The notes beneath the pieces were generated by a model that did not search any database, had not been told where the DNA came from, and worked only from the letters and a program-made list of their open reading frames with translations. DNA of 64,000 nucleotides from Prorocentrum cordatum (taxonomy: Eukaryota; Sar; Dinophyceae; Prorocentrales; Prorocentraceae), in the NCBI GenBank assembly GCA_963575745.1, contig CAUYUJ010005636.1, forward strand, positions 177,001 through 241,000, read 5' to 3'. The position numbers were made by a program, and so were the translations under genes. This document shows positions 1 to 12,180 of the stretch, piece after piece; positions within the stretch are counted from its first letter, which is position 1, and every line of letters begins with the position of its first letter.

Positions 1-856
1 GCTCGGGATAAGTACGGTACAGTGCGCCTCCTTCTCCTTCTCTCCTCTAGAATTTCTGTCGCAACATGTAGCCCCATCAACGCATTCAAATGCAATTCCA
101 GGGCAAGTACGTATCCGCGAGCGTCATGGAAACACATTCGCGAAGGAGGGGGCACCCCACAATGTGACGAATACGTCAGTCTAAGCAGACCTTGGATATG
201 GCACTATTTTGTTTCGCGTTGCCTCGTGCATCTCAGCGCCAATGACCTATCGCGGTCTTCGCTTAGTGTAGCGCAGCTTATCGATGCGTATGTTCACGTG
301 GCGTGACGTAGGCGAGTTCGCCATGGCTTGGCGAGCTGAGCTGAGGCTCGTGCATCATGAGTCACGATTCGTTGCTCGACGGTTTGCCAAGATGTATGTC
401 ACGTCCCAAGTGAGTCATCGCCCAACATTCGTGTTTGGCTCCCCGCATTTGCTTTCTGCTACCATTTGGGCTCCTCTTGGAGCCCTCGCGGGGCTCTTAG
501 GATGCTCTCGTGAGTCGTGAAGGTCACCTTTGGGGCCCTTTTGGGCATCTCTAGGGCCTGTTGGGCCATCTAGGATTCTTCCTGAAGCGCCCGAGCTACA
601 TCGCAAGGCTAAATGCGAGAAAGGAAACTATTTAGAAAAGCATAGTGGCTTGCAGTGATGTTGACCGTGCAAGGGCATATTTGGATATTTGAGTTTGCCC
701 GGGGCCTCTCGGAGCCATGTTGGAGACCATGGGCCATCTCATCTCGCAGAGGTCTTCGAGAGGTCGGCCGGGCGTCGACGCGCGCGTTCCAGTGTTTGCG
801 CTAGACATTATGCGCTTCGTCGCCGCTCGCGGGGCCGCGACGCCAAAGATGTGTGT
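1..856. other. No recognisable gene; a few G-rich phased repeat units
   Basis: I see no convincing coding region here. Positions about 465-585 and 680-740 carry short runs of the TTGGGGCC/CTCTTGG-type units that form long arrays elsewhere in the window. The short open frames have no recognisable motif. Confidence 0.5.
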
Positions 857-1288
857 TGTGTGAATGAGGTGGTCAGCCGCCTCAAGAAGGAGTGTGGCCC
901 CATGTTGGCGGTTGACTGGAATGCCATCTGCGACCATGAGTGCGGACCGCACACCGCCAAGGACCCCCACCGTCACCACGCGGACTTCTGCCGGGGCTTC
1001 GTGCGTGAGCTCAGCGAAGCCAACTACGACTTTCGCAGACTGTGCAGGAACAAAGGCATCCAAGTCGATTGGAATGTCAAGCGGTACCGAGAACTTGTCA
1101 AGATGAGACAGAGCGCCGAGCTTGCCAAAGGCAAAGGGAAGGGGCCCCCGCCGCAGGAGAAAGGCAAGCGGCTGGCTGATTCCTCCTGGCCCAGCAACGG
1201 CCCTAATTACCCGTCAGCGTTGGTCAGCCTCAAGCAGCCACCGCTGGCAGCTCTCGTGCAGCTGCCCCGCCACCTCGACCTGTTCTGA
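857..1288 (+). CDS. Unrecognised protein-coding exon
   Basis: A plus-strand frame, open from about 689, becomes protein-like from about 857 to a TGA at 1286-1288. It encodes a mixed charged sequence with scattered Cys and His (CDHECGPH, HRHHADFC), then a basic stretch ending in a Lys/Gly-rich KGKGKG segment. Third codon positions are strongly G/C, as in the retroelement ORFs of this window, and this supports real coding. I do not recognise the family. It could be a host exon or the gag/ORF1 part of an element, since a proline-rich low-complexity tract follows. The start is uncertain: upstream codons are less protein-like, and the exon could begin at a splice acceptor. Confidence 0.4.
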   Translation, partial: CVNEVVSRLKKECGPMLAVDWNAICDHECGPHTAKDPHRHHADFCRGFVRELSEANYDFRRLCRNKGIQVDWNVKRYRELVKMRQSAELAKGKGKGPPPQEKGKRLADSSWPSNGPNYPSALVSLKQPPLAALVQLPRHLDLF

Positions 1289-2460
1289 CTTTGGCGTCCC
1301 CAGGCTCCGGGCAGTGGCCATCCTGGTCGCTGCCCTCCTCCCCCCCCTGCCTTCGTGGCTCGCTTGCTTCCATGCACCTATTCGGTGCCCCCCCCCCCCC
1401 CGCAGGCCTCCAGCTCGCGCTCGGGGCCTGTTTCCTCCCGCCGCCGACGGTCTGCTCCGCAGCCCACGCCCCGTGGTGCCTCTCCGCGTACAGGCGCTCC
1501 TCTTCGTCCGCGCCCGCAGCGGGGGCCTCCCGCGAGCACCCTGGGTGGCTCTTGGTCGCTCGGCTGCTGCCTAGGTCGCCCCGCACTGGGGTGGGCCCTG
1601 TCAAAGTGGGCTGGTCTGGCCGCCTACTCGTGGCCCTTGGGCCTCTCCCCACCTCTCCGCCGTGGGTGTGCCCTGCTCCGCCGCTCCTGCCCCCTGCTTC
1701 GGCCCAGGTTTCGCCGGCCTTCTGCAGGTTTTGCACTGGCGTTGCCTGCGGCACCCTGTGGGCCCCTGCCGTGCCTGTGCCGGCCGGGCGACACTCGCTG
1801 CATTGCCAGTGTCTTGCCCCTCTGCCTGGCTTTCAGGCCGCCCACCCAGACACCGGCTACTGGTGTTCTGGCCGCTGCCGTCTCCGTGGGACTTTGCCCC
1901 GCCGTTGGCCCGCGTCCCGTTGGCCTTTTGGTCTCTGCGCTCGCCCTGCCCGCTCCCCTGGGCCCGCCGCTGCACCATTTTTGCGTGGCCCCTCGTACTT
2001 CTTCCCGCCCCCCGCTCGCGTCTGCTTCGCCGGGTCGTCACCGCCTGCCTCCACGCCATGCGCCTCGTAGGCCCTCCTGGTCTCGGCGCTCTCCCGCCCC
2101 TTGGTCTGCCGCGTTTCGTAGGCCCCTAGGTCTCGGCGCTTTGGCTCTTCCCCTGGACCGCACCCATCGGCTTGCTGGGTCGAGTTTCTGATTCGTTCGT
2201 GTTGCTCCCCCACCTGCCGCCCAGTCTGCTGGGCTGCGTTCTTCAGCGCAGATCAATGCAGCTCAGTGCCGGCGCTGGCTCCCCCTTCAGCGCTCCCCGT
2301 GCCGCAGTCGGCGACTCTGAGTGGGCCTGGTTTCCTCTCTTCCTGTCGTGCCGGGGCTCCTCTTCCTCCTCTATGCATGGCGGCCTTAATTTGCATACAG
2401 CGTGTCCCTTGCCGCCCATCCGCCGGAGCAGCCACCCTCTGCCCAGCAGCCGACGCAAAA
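1289..2460. other. Pyrimidine-rich, C-rich tract without a supported gene
   Basis: The plus strand is strongly C/T-rich with many CCC and CTGCC runs, so several frames stay open and encode proline/arginine-rich sequence. Overlapping open frames on both strands with this composition are what low-complexity DNA gives. No domain is recognisable. Confidence 0.5.
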
Positions 2461-2462
2461 AG

Positions 2463-2660
2463 TGTGTGTGTGTGTGTGTGCGTGTGCGTGTGCGTGTGCG
2501 TGTGCGTGTGCGTGTGCGTGTGCGTGTGCGTGTGCGTGTGCGTGTGCGTGTGCGTGTGCGTGAGCGTGAGCGTGTGCGCGTGCGTGTGCGTGTGCGTGTG
2601 CGTGTGCGTACGTGCGTGCGTGCGTGCGTGCGTGCGCGCGCGCGTGCGTGCGCTCGTGCG
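2463..2660 (+). repeat. (TGTGCG)n / (TG)n microsatellite
   Basis: Starts as pure TG, changes to TGTGCG hexamers and ends as TGCG/CGCG. About 200 bp. Open frames across it encode Cys-Val or Thr-His dipeptides and are artefacts. Confidence 0.95.
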
Positions 2661-2743
2661 TCCGCGATTTTCCCCCAAGCCGCCCCGCAACACAAACAAT
2701 ATCGTTCACGTGCCATTCGCAACCGTATATTCAAGGGGCTTAC

Positions 2744-3380
2744 GCCAGTCCGCCGATCCCCACAAGGAGTGAGTGTCAAACCGTGGAAGCTATATCTTGG
2801 GTTCAGGAACGTCCTGGATTAATATGAGGGTCTCTTGGGATGCCTTTTTGGTGACTCTCGGGACATCTTGGGGCCATGTGGGATGCCTTTGGGGGCTTTG
2901 TAGGGGCCTCTCGGGGGGTTATTCGGGGCGTCTTGGAGGCCTTTCAGGGGCCTTGTGGAGGGCATTCGGGGGCCTCTGGGGGGCTCGAGTGGCCATCTCG
3001 GTGGGAAAGGCTCGAGGTGTCAGTTCGTATTCCCCCTTTGGGGTTTTCTTGGAGCCATTTGGGGGCCTTCACGGGCTGTCTTGGGCCGTCGTCGGGGGCC
3101 CCTGGGGCTGTCTTTGGTCCCTCTTGGGCCGTCTTGGGGCCTTCTTGGCGGCATCATGGGCCGTCTTGGGACGATCTTGGGGCTCACTTGGGCCGTCGTG
3201 TTCGCTGTCAAAAGTAAAATGCGACGTGCTGAAAACGGGCGTTTGTGATCCAAGGGACTGGGATGATTTCGACCTCGTGGGGCCTCTTCGGCGATCCTCT
3301 GGAGGCGTTGTTGGGCTGTCTTGGGGGCATCTAGGCCATTTTGGATCGTTGTGGTGCTACCCTCGGCCGTCATGACGCTC
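2744..3380 (+). repeat. G-rich ~11-bp-phased dispersed repeat, copy 1
   Basis: A degenerate unit of the form TCTTGGGGCCT recurs about every 10-12 bp over more than 500 bp. It starts beside CCAGTCCGCCGATCCCC (2744-2760), a diverged form of a boundary motif seen at 47549 and 55089. An internal island (AAGGCTCGAGGTGTCAGTTCG, about 3006-3026) also occurs, slightly changed, in the copies near 47.9 kb and 57.4 kb. So these arrays are copies of one repeat family and not independent low-complexity DNA. Open frames across it encode Leu/Gly/Trp-rich peptides. Confidence 0.75.
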
Positions 3381-5070
3381 TTTTCGATTGTCCTGGCTCT
3401 CTGTCTGGACCCTGCTGGGTTGTCTTCGGTTTGTTGTTTTTTTGGGGGGGTCGGAGAGCCCTCAGATGGTTGGCGAGTTCGTGCACCCCACTCTCTAATT
3501 GGATGTTGGACCCTGGCGGCAGGGGAAAAGGGGGAGGGGGACAACCAAGTGCTTCACACGCCTTTCCACCCCTGGCAAGCGGCGGTCGGCGGATTCCATT
3601 GACTTCAGGGGCGCCGAATGGTCTCAGCCTCCTCCTCCACAGGATGCCGTCCTTTTTCCCTGCTCATACACCGCGTACCATTAGCTTGTGCCTCTTCGCA
3701 CTCCCTCCCATCGCTCTATCTAAAATATCAATATCATCCTTTTTTGTTGCTCTCGTCCTGCTCTTCCTCCTCCCCCTTTCTCCTTCTGCCCATCCTCCAC
3801 GTCTTGTTATGTTCCTCCTTCGTCTCCCCCTCCTCCCCCCTTCGCCAACGCTTACACACTATGAATACTATCCTCCTCTCCCCCGACGACCCCAAGGTCG
3901 TAGCCTGCCCCGTTCCCGCGTATTATTATTGCACATCGGAACCCCCAAAGGTGGTCGGTCATGTGTCTTTTTCCAATCCGAGCGTTTTCGGTATTTCCAG
4001 AGTTGCACTCCCGCTACAGCGTTGGCTTCATTTTCTGGGGAACTCGGTCCATACGAACCACCCTTCTCCTGTAGCGCTGACATCGTTTGATGCGGATCTT
4101 CTGAATCGCGCTCCCGCTACAGCGCTGGCTCTCATTTAACGCTCGTTATTGCTTGTGCGTTTCACAATCGGGATCTTGTCGGTCCTTACAGGAAGGCGAT
4201 CTCGCTTCATGCTTAGCTTCATGTCCGCACTTTCGGCTCTTCAACAGTGGCGCTCCCATCTTATCCTTGGCTTCATTTCCGTGATCTCAGCCGTTTTGGA
4301 GAGGATATCTACACCTTGGGTAAGGGCTGGCAGGGTGTACGACGTCAAGTATTGTCGCGAGCGCACCTAGCTTGTCATCTCCCCCCCTACCCCGCCTGCT
4401 GCTCCCGCCTGCCCCTCCTCACCCCCCTCCAGGTGTGGTTGGCTCTGGCAGCGGGGTGGACCTGCCCCGGGGGCCTCCCCGGCCACACGCAGTCCTAACA
4501 TGCAGTTTCTTCCTTCTCCTTCCTCCTCTCCCCTCCTCGTGCTCCTCCCTCCTTCCACTCCTTCTTCGCTCCCCCCCCCTCCTTCCCCGTCCCCCTCATC
4601 CTGCTCCTCCCTCCTTTCCCTCCTTCTCCGTCTCGCCCCCCCCTCCTTCCCCCCAGTCCCCCTCATCCTGCTTCTCCCTCACTCTCCTGCTCCCCCCTTC
4701 CACCAGCTCCTCCACCCTCATTCTGATTTGCTTGCTGCTGCTCCGCTGAGGAGGGGGGAGGGACTCCACGCTGCTCATCCCCACCCCGCTCCGCGCCGGT
4801 GGCCAGTGGCCGGTTAGTGTTTTCTTGGCGCGCTCCGCGGCCCGCCGCTAGGTGAAATTCGTCATTAACTACGACGCCCCGGACGCGGCCTACCCTCGCT
4901 GAAGGGGGGAGGAGGCGCTGGATGGAGGAGGAGGGAGTGAGGGTGAGAGCAGGAGGAGGATGAGGAGGAGGATTCAGAGATACCGGTACCCATCCCTCGT
5001 TATCACGGCTGGATTCAGAACGCTCCCCAGGACGGGTCCGTAGAGTGGTTTTATCTGTACGTTGTTTTGT
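3381..5070. other. No supported gene; TCC-rich patch and a short ~100-bp repeat
   Basis: I see no gene. A TCC-rich patch lies at about 4505-4720. The phrase CTCCCGCTACAGCG-TGGCT occurs at about 4009 and 4110, a spacing near 102 bp, and a diverged form occurs near 45232. Confidence 0.5.
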
Positions 5071-5074
5071 TACC

Positions 5075-5319
5075 GCGATGATGATGGTGAGAATGATGAT
5101 AACGATGATGATGGTGATGATGATGATGTTGACGATGGTGTTGATGCTGATGCTGATGATTATGATGATGATGATGATGATGATGATGAAGACGATACTG
5201 ATGATACTGATGATGATGCTGATGAAGATAATGCTGCTGATGATGATGCTGATGATGAGGAGGAGGAGGATCAGGATCAGGATCATGATCAGGATCAGGA
5301 CGATGACGATGACGCTGAC

Positions 5320-5373
<54 letters not shown>

Positions 5374-6080
5374 ACTGATGATGATGAGGATGATGGTGAT
5401 TGTGATGCTGATGCTGATGATGATGGTGGGGATGATGAAGTTTATGGATAAGATGCTGCTGATAATGCTAATGATGATAATGATGGTGGTGATGATGATG
5501 GTGATGATGATGATGATGGTGGTGGTGATGGTGATGGTGATGATCATGGTGGTGGTGGCGATGATGCTGCTGATGTTGATGATGATGCTGCTGATGATGC
5601 TTGCGATGATGCTGATGATGATCATGCTGGTGATTATGATGATGCTGAGGATGATGGTGATTATGATGATGGTGATGGTGCTTGTGATGGTAATGATGAA
5701 GACGATGATAATGATGAGGATGACGAATATGATGATGATTATGATGATGCTGATGATGATGCTGATGCTGCTGATGCTGATTATGATGCTGATGCTGGTG
5801 ATGATGATGTTGATGATGCTGTTGATGATGCTGCTGATGATTATGATGGTGATGATAATGATGATGATGAAGATGATGATGATGATGATGATGATGACGC
5901 TGATGCTGATGCTGATGCTGATGATGATGCTGATGCTGCTGATGATGATGACGATGATGAGGAGGAGGCGGAGGAGGAGGAGGCGGAGGAGGAGGAGGCG
6001 GAGGTCGGTGGTGTTGGTTGTGGTGGTGGGGGGGTGGCGGTGCATGTGGAGGTGGTGGTGGTGGTGGTGGTGTTGCTGCT

Positions 6081-6111
<31 letters not shown>

Positions 6112-6295
6112 TTGATGATGATGCTGATGATGATGATGATGCTGATGATGATGGTGATGATGCTGATGATGATGGTGATGGTGATGGTGATGGTGATGGC
6201 GATGATGATGATGATGATGCTGATGATTATGATGATGATGATGATGATGATGATGGTGGTGATGGTGATGGTGATGGTGATGGTGATGGTGATGG

Positions 6296-6344
<49 letters not shown>

Positions 6345-6352
6345 AATGCTGA
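5075..6352 (+). repeat. (GAT)n compound microsatellite 1
   Basis: About 1.28 kb of GAT triplets mixed with GCT, GGT, GAC and AAT triplets. A GGA/GGCGGA patch lies at 5960-6005 and a GGT patch at 6010-6075. The triplet phase persists, so three frames on each strand stay open as poly-Asp, poly-Met or poly-Ile/Ser. These are not genes. Confidence 0.97.
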
Positions 6353-9063
6353 TTATTGTTGTGGTGGTGGTGTTAATAGGGGAACGAGGGGGGAGGGGGA
6401 GGAGAAGGGGAGGAGGCGGGGAAGGAGGGAGAAATGAGGGGCGGGGGAGCGGAACGCAGAAGCAGGAGTGGTAATACTGAACCGGCACGGTGAACCCAAA
6501 AAGGGTAATTTTTATTTGACTTGCAAGGGGAAAGGTCGAGGATAAGGAGAAAGGGTAGATAAGGAGGTGAAGGGCATGGAGGGAGCACGGCTCCCTGGTG
6601 TCGCCCTGGTAGCCCCCTATCTCTTGATGGCTCCGTCATGACCAACTCGTGCCCGCCTCGTGGCTTCACGTTGCGTCATTGCCGCCTTGTGCCCCCCTCG
6701 TGGCCCTCATGGCCCCCTGGCGGCCTGGAGCCCCCCTCGTTACTGTTCCGTTTGGCTCCGCGGTGGTCGCCCTTTGTTTGCCCGTGTCTTGTCCCCCTCC
6801 TGGCGTCCTCGTGGCACCCGTGCCGCCCCTCCGCGGGGCTCTGAGGGCCTTCTAGAGGTCATAGCTGGCCGTTCCCCCCCCCCCCACCCCACCCCACCAC
6901 ACGGCGATACGTCAACATGTGAACGCGCAGAGCAAGCATTCTCGTTGTGGGGATGGGGCGTCCTGACGGGCCTCTTGGTCCTGGGCCGGGCGGCTACCGC
7001 CGAAGCCCCGCGGCCCGACCCGATCAGCCCTCGCTTCCGACAAGGAGCATAGGACGGATCATATTTGATCGTGGATCGAGCTGGATTTGGGTGTGCAGGT
7101 TGCGTCATGGCGCGGTGACAGAAGCCGCCTGAACTTGACCACGCATGCCCGACATGAAATGCAGGCACCCCTGCCACCAAGGACTACGCCTGGAAGTTTT
7201 CAGGTTTCGAAGCAGAGCCCTGGAGTAGGAGAAAGAGGAGGACGAAGAGTCGACAGATGCGGATGGGAGGATCGACAACGGCCAAGAGGATCCCGCAGCC
7301 CGTAGCCACCGTTGGCCTAGGACGATATCGAGTCCTACGTCCACCGCATCGGGCGGAGCGGGCGCGCGGGCGAGACGGGCTTCGCCATGACGTTCCTCAC
7401 AGAGAGGGAAGATACGGGGGCCCAAGCAGCTACAATTCGTCTGTACATTCGCCCTCTCCTGCCCTGGTGTGTCTCCTCCTCTCCCTTCCCTTCATCTTGC
7501 GTCGCCTTCTGATGCCATTTCGGCGTTCACGCTTTCAGAGCTTCTACCGATAATGCAACCATTCGTGGGATGAGGTGGTTTGGGTGGTGGGATCGGATGA
7601 CTACAGTGGTCGATGCGTGATGTGTTTTGCGTCGGGTCGGATGTTTGTTCATAGCCTCTTCTATGTATGGTCTACTCCTCTTATGTGGTGCAGTTTTCGA
7701 GACACAGATCTCTCCCAACGCTCATGCCATCGTTTTTGCATGTCCCTGTGCTGTCCTAACTCATCAAATTCGCATAACGCGTTTCAGGCGTTACATGTGT
7801 TACCTCCTTTAACTCATCATCGTTGGAACCATATTACCCCCGACAGGGACAAGGTAAGGTAGCTAATTTCCAGCGTGTCCTTGCAGGTGGGGATGGATGC
7901 TGCGAAACCCAAATGAGATTGGAGCAATCCCCACCTTCGGGGGTGGGGATCGGCTGGCGGGGCCGAGGCGTCAGCAATGATGGGAATGGTTTCGCGTGTC
8001 CAGACTCGCCTAGTCAATGATGCAGATTATGTCTGTTGAGCTGGGTGATACGATTTTTTCGGATTCATCTAACTGTGCTGATCATTCTCACCCGTCGCAC
8101 CCATCTTTCATGTTTGATATCTTTTCTAAGTCTTCTGATTACTCAGATACTCCAAACTCTAACCACGACTATCCTAACTCTTCTTTCTCGGCTCACCCGT
8201 CTACTCGTGTGTCCCTTCTGACCCCTGTGGCCCGAATATGGGCAAAGGAGCCAGAACAGTCGGCGACAGCATTTCCGAACAACATTCCGTGACAGTTTTA
8301 TTTGTCGTCCGTCTTTTTTGTTTCTCTCTTCCCCCTCCGGCTTTTCGGAGTCGAATTTGTGTAGTACAGTCTGCAGGCCTCATTTGTTCCGTCACAATAA
8401 GCAAACACCATGTCGGAGACGGACGGGCGGGAGGAAGGGATGGAAGGATATGGATTGGGAGAGGTTTGAGATGGGAAGGGGGTTAGGGGAAGAGAGGGAT
8501 GAGGGAAATGGAGGGAACTTCGGGAGCGATGGGGGATGGGATGGCCAGGAGGGGAGGGAGAAACGGGAGGGCCGGAACAAGGAGGAGGCAGGTAGGGGAG
8601 ATGGGGAGATGGAGTGTTTGTTTATTCGTGCCTCCCTTCTGCCTGCAGCTGTGTTGGTGACTGCTCCCCGGCCTCATTTTCGCCTCCGCGCTGCAAAGCG
8701 GCGATTTCGTGCCGTGCAGTATTGTTGAGATTGTTGTGCCCATTGTGGTGGTTTCCTCCATTATGCCCCTCCTACATCCTCCTGCTCGCGCCGCAGGATG
8801 CGAAACTCGCCGCTCCGCTCGTGCAGGTGCTGAACCGGACCAGCCAGAAAGTCCCTGTGAAGCTCGAGGACCAGACAGCGCCCTCTCAAACATGTTTGCC
8901 TTTGCGGTCATCGCGCAGTGAGCTAATGCCGTTGCCGTCTTCGTTGGGAGGGCTTTGGGGCGCAACAGCGCAGTGGGAAGGAGCTCGAACTGAAGCTTCC
9001 TTGCGATCCAGGACCCTTTCTGAGCCAGCGCGGTTCTGAAACACCGTCTCCTTTTCCGCAACC
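6353..9063. other. No supported gene
   Basis: C-rich repeats of the type CCCCTCGTGGCC occur at about 6640-6860 and a G/A-rich patch at about 8420-8610. The open frames are short, overlap on both strands and show no domain. Confidence 0.45.
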
Positions 9064-9345
9064 TTGTTCTCCATCTGTTCCTGGAGGGTTTCTCGGGGGC
9101 CTCCTCGGGCCCTCTTAGGGGCGCCGGGGGCCTGTCGCGGGCCCTGCGGGCGTCTGGGGACTGTTGTGGGTGCGTTGGCTCTTTGCGGAGGGCTTTCCCG
9201 GATAGACTCCGTCGAACCATTTTGGGGACGTCCTCGTGAATTTTGGGGCGTCTTGGTGCCCTTACTATATGGTGGCTATCCGGGGGCCACTTAGGACCTT
9301 TCGTAGTGGAGTCCGGAGGCTTTGAAAACTTCCCGAGGCGCTCGA
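9064..9345 (+). repeat. G-rich ~11-bp-phased repeat, copy 2
   Basis: Phased GGGGGCC/CTCTTGGG units as at 2744-3380, but shorter and more degenerate. Confidence 0.55.
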
Positions 9346-9779
9346 AAAGCCCCAGAAGCAACCCAACAACATGCTGTGCGATTCCATTTCTCAAGTTATT
9401 TGCGCCATGCCGCCCTCCAGAAGAGGTGAGAAGCCCAAGGCACACATGTATTTACAGGGAAGCTAGCGAGCGAGGATGCATGGTTGGCCCGCGCTAGGAA
9501 ACTAGCGAGCAAATCTTCTACCAGCGAGTGCTGGGGAGGATGGCCTCGACGGGCGTGTGGGCGCGCACTCGGGCCTGTCCTGGGGCGCCCGTGTTTGTCC
9601 TTCTGCCGCGTGGCCCCCTGCTGGGAAGAGGCGGCGACGCCTGGTCTGGCGTGCTCGATGGAGCCGCCGGCCAGACGGCGGGCGCCCAAGTCAAGCGTCG
9701 TCGCGCACGCAGCCGCCCGCTGGGGACGGGCTGCATCGGGGGGGGGGCAGTACCCCAGGAGGCGGCCCAGCCAGGTGCG

Positions 9780-10135
9780 AGGAAACTCTCTTTGGGGGCC
9801 TCTTGGGCTGTTTTGGAGCCCTCTTGGGCCCTCTTTGGCGCATCTTGGGGGCATGTTGGGCCATGTTGTGGCGATTCTGAGGGGCTCTTGGGCAATTCTG
9901 GAGGCTATGAACCTCCGAACGTCGTCTATGCCAGGAAATGGGGCGATTTTTGCTTGTTGGGGCCCTCTTGGAGGGCCTCTGGAGGCTCTCTTGGAGCTTC
10001 TCGGCGGCATGTAGGGTTGTCTGGAGACCATCACGGGCGTCTTTGAGCAATCTTTCGGCGACTCGGGGCCCCTTGGACCGTCTCGGGGGCGTTTCGGGGC
10101 CTTCTTGGCGCGTTCCTGGGGCGTTCTGGGAGGCC
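9780..10135 (+). repeat. G-rich ~11-bp-phased repeat, copy 3
   Basis: Repeated TCTTGGGCC/GGGGGCC units about every 10-12 bp, for example between 9795 and 9900 and between 9960 and 10130. Same family as the copies at 2.7, 47.6 and 57.2 kb. Confidence 0.65.
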
Positions 10136-11145
10136 TGGAAGGCAGCGCCGAGGAGGAAAACCATCTCTGAGCCGACCTTGCCGGGACCTGGTCGGGGTAC
10201 TTTTCGTCCCGGAGCCCCCAGAAGCCGCCTCGAGCGCGCGAATTAGAATATAGTTAACCAGTTATTGGAGATCTTAGCACGCCTCTGGCCCAGTGGGCCG
10301 GCGAATTTGCTACTGCAGGCCCTTCCCACCACTGATGTTCAAAAGCGGCCATCGCTGAAACGGGGCAAGGGTGCCACAATCGGCGGCGAGACCAGGGGTG
10401 GGACGTGGCGCGCGGTGCGGGCATCAGGGGGGGCAGATGGAAGTGGAGGGGCGATGATTGATGGGAGGCGGGAACACATGCAACATGGACGGGTGGCAGT
10501 GGTCCCTTCTTCTGGCGTCCCAGTTGATTCCTCCCCCACTCCTCTTCCTCCTCGTTCCATGGAGGGCACGCTGAGGATTCATTCGGCGGCAACTTGTTGT
10601 AAGAGTACACCGCGGCGGGGAGTGGTAAAATAGCTGACGATGCGTTGATGGCGTGTTGCTGCCGGAGCCCCTAGGACTAGGGTTGGTCGCGCGTTGGGTT
10701 GTAATTTTTCTTCTCGCCATGACCGAACTTACTGAGCCCGAATCAGAGCCAAGTCGGATCCGTCTTGGGGGGGGGGGTCAGCGAGCTCCGGCGAAAACAC
10801 CCCAGCTGACGCGGCCCGCCCGCGCGCCCGCAAGGAACTCGCGGCCGGTGCGGGCCAGAACTTCGGGTGGACGGCGGTGCAGGACGGCGCAGCGAGCCTC
10901 CGCGCCGCGCTCCGCCGTCGTAGTCGGAATCGCCGTCGAGGGCGGAACGGGCGGAAGAGGCCCTAGGGCGTAGCGGAAGGTGGGCGCCGAGAACGCCGGA
11001 AGTTGATAGGAAATGGAGTGTGGGGGGGGGGAAATGAACAGTCCGAGGAAACAGATGCAGGGGGGGCAGACTGGGAATCATGTGAAGGTGGAGGGCGGGA
11101 AGGAGAAGCAGATGAGGAGGATCAGGAAGAGCAGGAGGAGGCATA
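10136..11145. other. No supported gene
   Basis: Only short overlapping open frames are visible. The last 150 bp become GGA/GCA-rich and form the left flank of the next element. Confidence 0.45.
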
Positions 11146-12180
11146 GTGTAAAACCCAAGAATCATCAACGATGTTGGAATCCCTCCAAGCTCTGTCTTCA
11201 TAGGCCCCTGCAACGGTTCATTTCCATTGGGGGAGCTGCCTCGTTGGAAGACAACCGTTTGAAGACCCTGAAGCATGCCAAAACTTTGTTCTCGGGATTT
11301 CAACGCCACGGATCAACATGACTGCTGCGTCTTGACGATCCGGACTCGTGCCAGAACAATTTTTGGGATTCCACACCGCGAATCAACGTACTCCGGATCT
11401 CATAACAATTGGGGGGGGTCTGCTTTTCGGGGGGGTCTAACGGGCTTCGTCAACCACAATTGTGGGGGGGTCTCGATTTTGGACCCTTTGTTGCCTGTCT
11501 GGGGGGGGTCTACTTGGGGGAGGTCCCAGACCGGCCGTCAAACACTTTTTTGACCCCCCCTTGTATTATGAGATTTTGAGATTGTTGCACACACATAATC
11601 CTGAATTCTTCCAAGACGCCATTTCTGGTATGTGGGTCCTGGGAATCCGCGAAACTCTTGCAAATGTTTGAAACGACTGTGCGCGGCGCTAAAGCGAGAG
11701 CCACATTTTGAAAAGGAACTGCCCTCAATCCGCGAAACTTTTGAATTGTTTTACAGCGAATGTGCGCGGCGCTGAGACGAGAGCCACATTTTGAAAACCA
11801 CCCGCCCTCCGTCTGTGAAATTGTTGCAAATGTTCAAAAGGAATGTGCGCGGCGCTAAGGAGAGAGCCAAATTTTGAAAACGACCCGCCCTCAATCCGTG
11901 AAACTCTTGTAATTGTTTGAACCGAATGTGCGCGGCGCTACAGCGAGAACCACATTTTGAAAAGGAACCGCCCTCAACCTCGAAATTCTTGATTTTTTAC
12001 ACCGGATGTGCGCGGGACATTTTGAAAACCATTTGCCTTCCATCTGTGAAAATGTTGTCAATGTTTAAGCTTCAGGGTGATAACTGGTGAAGACGTCTCA
12101 GGCGAAACGCTTGGCCCGCCCGAAAGCTGGCCTAGGTGTGCGACAGGGAGAAGTTATTTATACGGGAATGGGATGGAGGA
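11146..12180 (+). mobile_element. ~1-kb dispersed element with 83-bp subrepeats, copy A
   Basis: This stretch aligns by eye, in the same orientation, with 62243-63297. Shared landmarks in order are GTGTAAAACCCAAGA at the left end, CATCAACGATGTTGG, GTTCATTTCCATTG, CCTGAAGC.TGCCAAAAC, five tandem units of about 83 bp built around GAATGTGCGCGGCGCTAA and CACATTTTGAAAA (unit phases at 11678, 11761, 11844, 11927 and 12007), and a shared tail ending GTTATTTA. No coding region is visible. GGA-rich sequence borders both ends. It is probably a non-autonomous element or satellite-bearing retroposon; the family is unknown. It contains a small inverted-repeat insertion at 11399-11572 that copy B lacks. 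Confidence 0.75.
11399..11572. mobile_element. Small TIR element inside copy A
   Basis: The left end reads CTCATAACAATTGGGGGGGG. The right end, reverse-complemented, reads CTCATAATACAAGGGGGGGT. The ends are therefore inverted copies apart from a short indel, and they enclose about 174 bp with more GGGGGGGTCT motifs inside. The matching part of copy B lacks this G-rich block. The flanks share only AT, so a target duplication is not established. There is no coding capacity. Confidence 0.5.

Noticed and set aside
3332-3345. GGCCATTTTGG resembling part of the spliced leader
   Set aside because: Only about ten bases match, inside the G-rich phased repeat, and no GGCTCAAG follows.
2820-3375. Leu/Gly/Trp-rich frames such as LGGLSGALWRAFGGLWG
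   Set aside because: Produced by the 11-bp-phased repeat; similar peptides appear at each copy and in several frames.
5045-6488. Long open frames encoding poly-Met, poly-Asp and poly-Ile/Ser (up to 460 residues)
   Set aside because: They arise from GAT triplet phase in every frame and have no non-repetitive domain.
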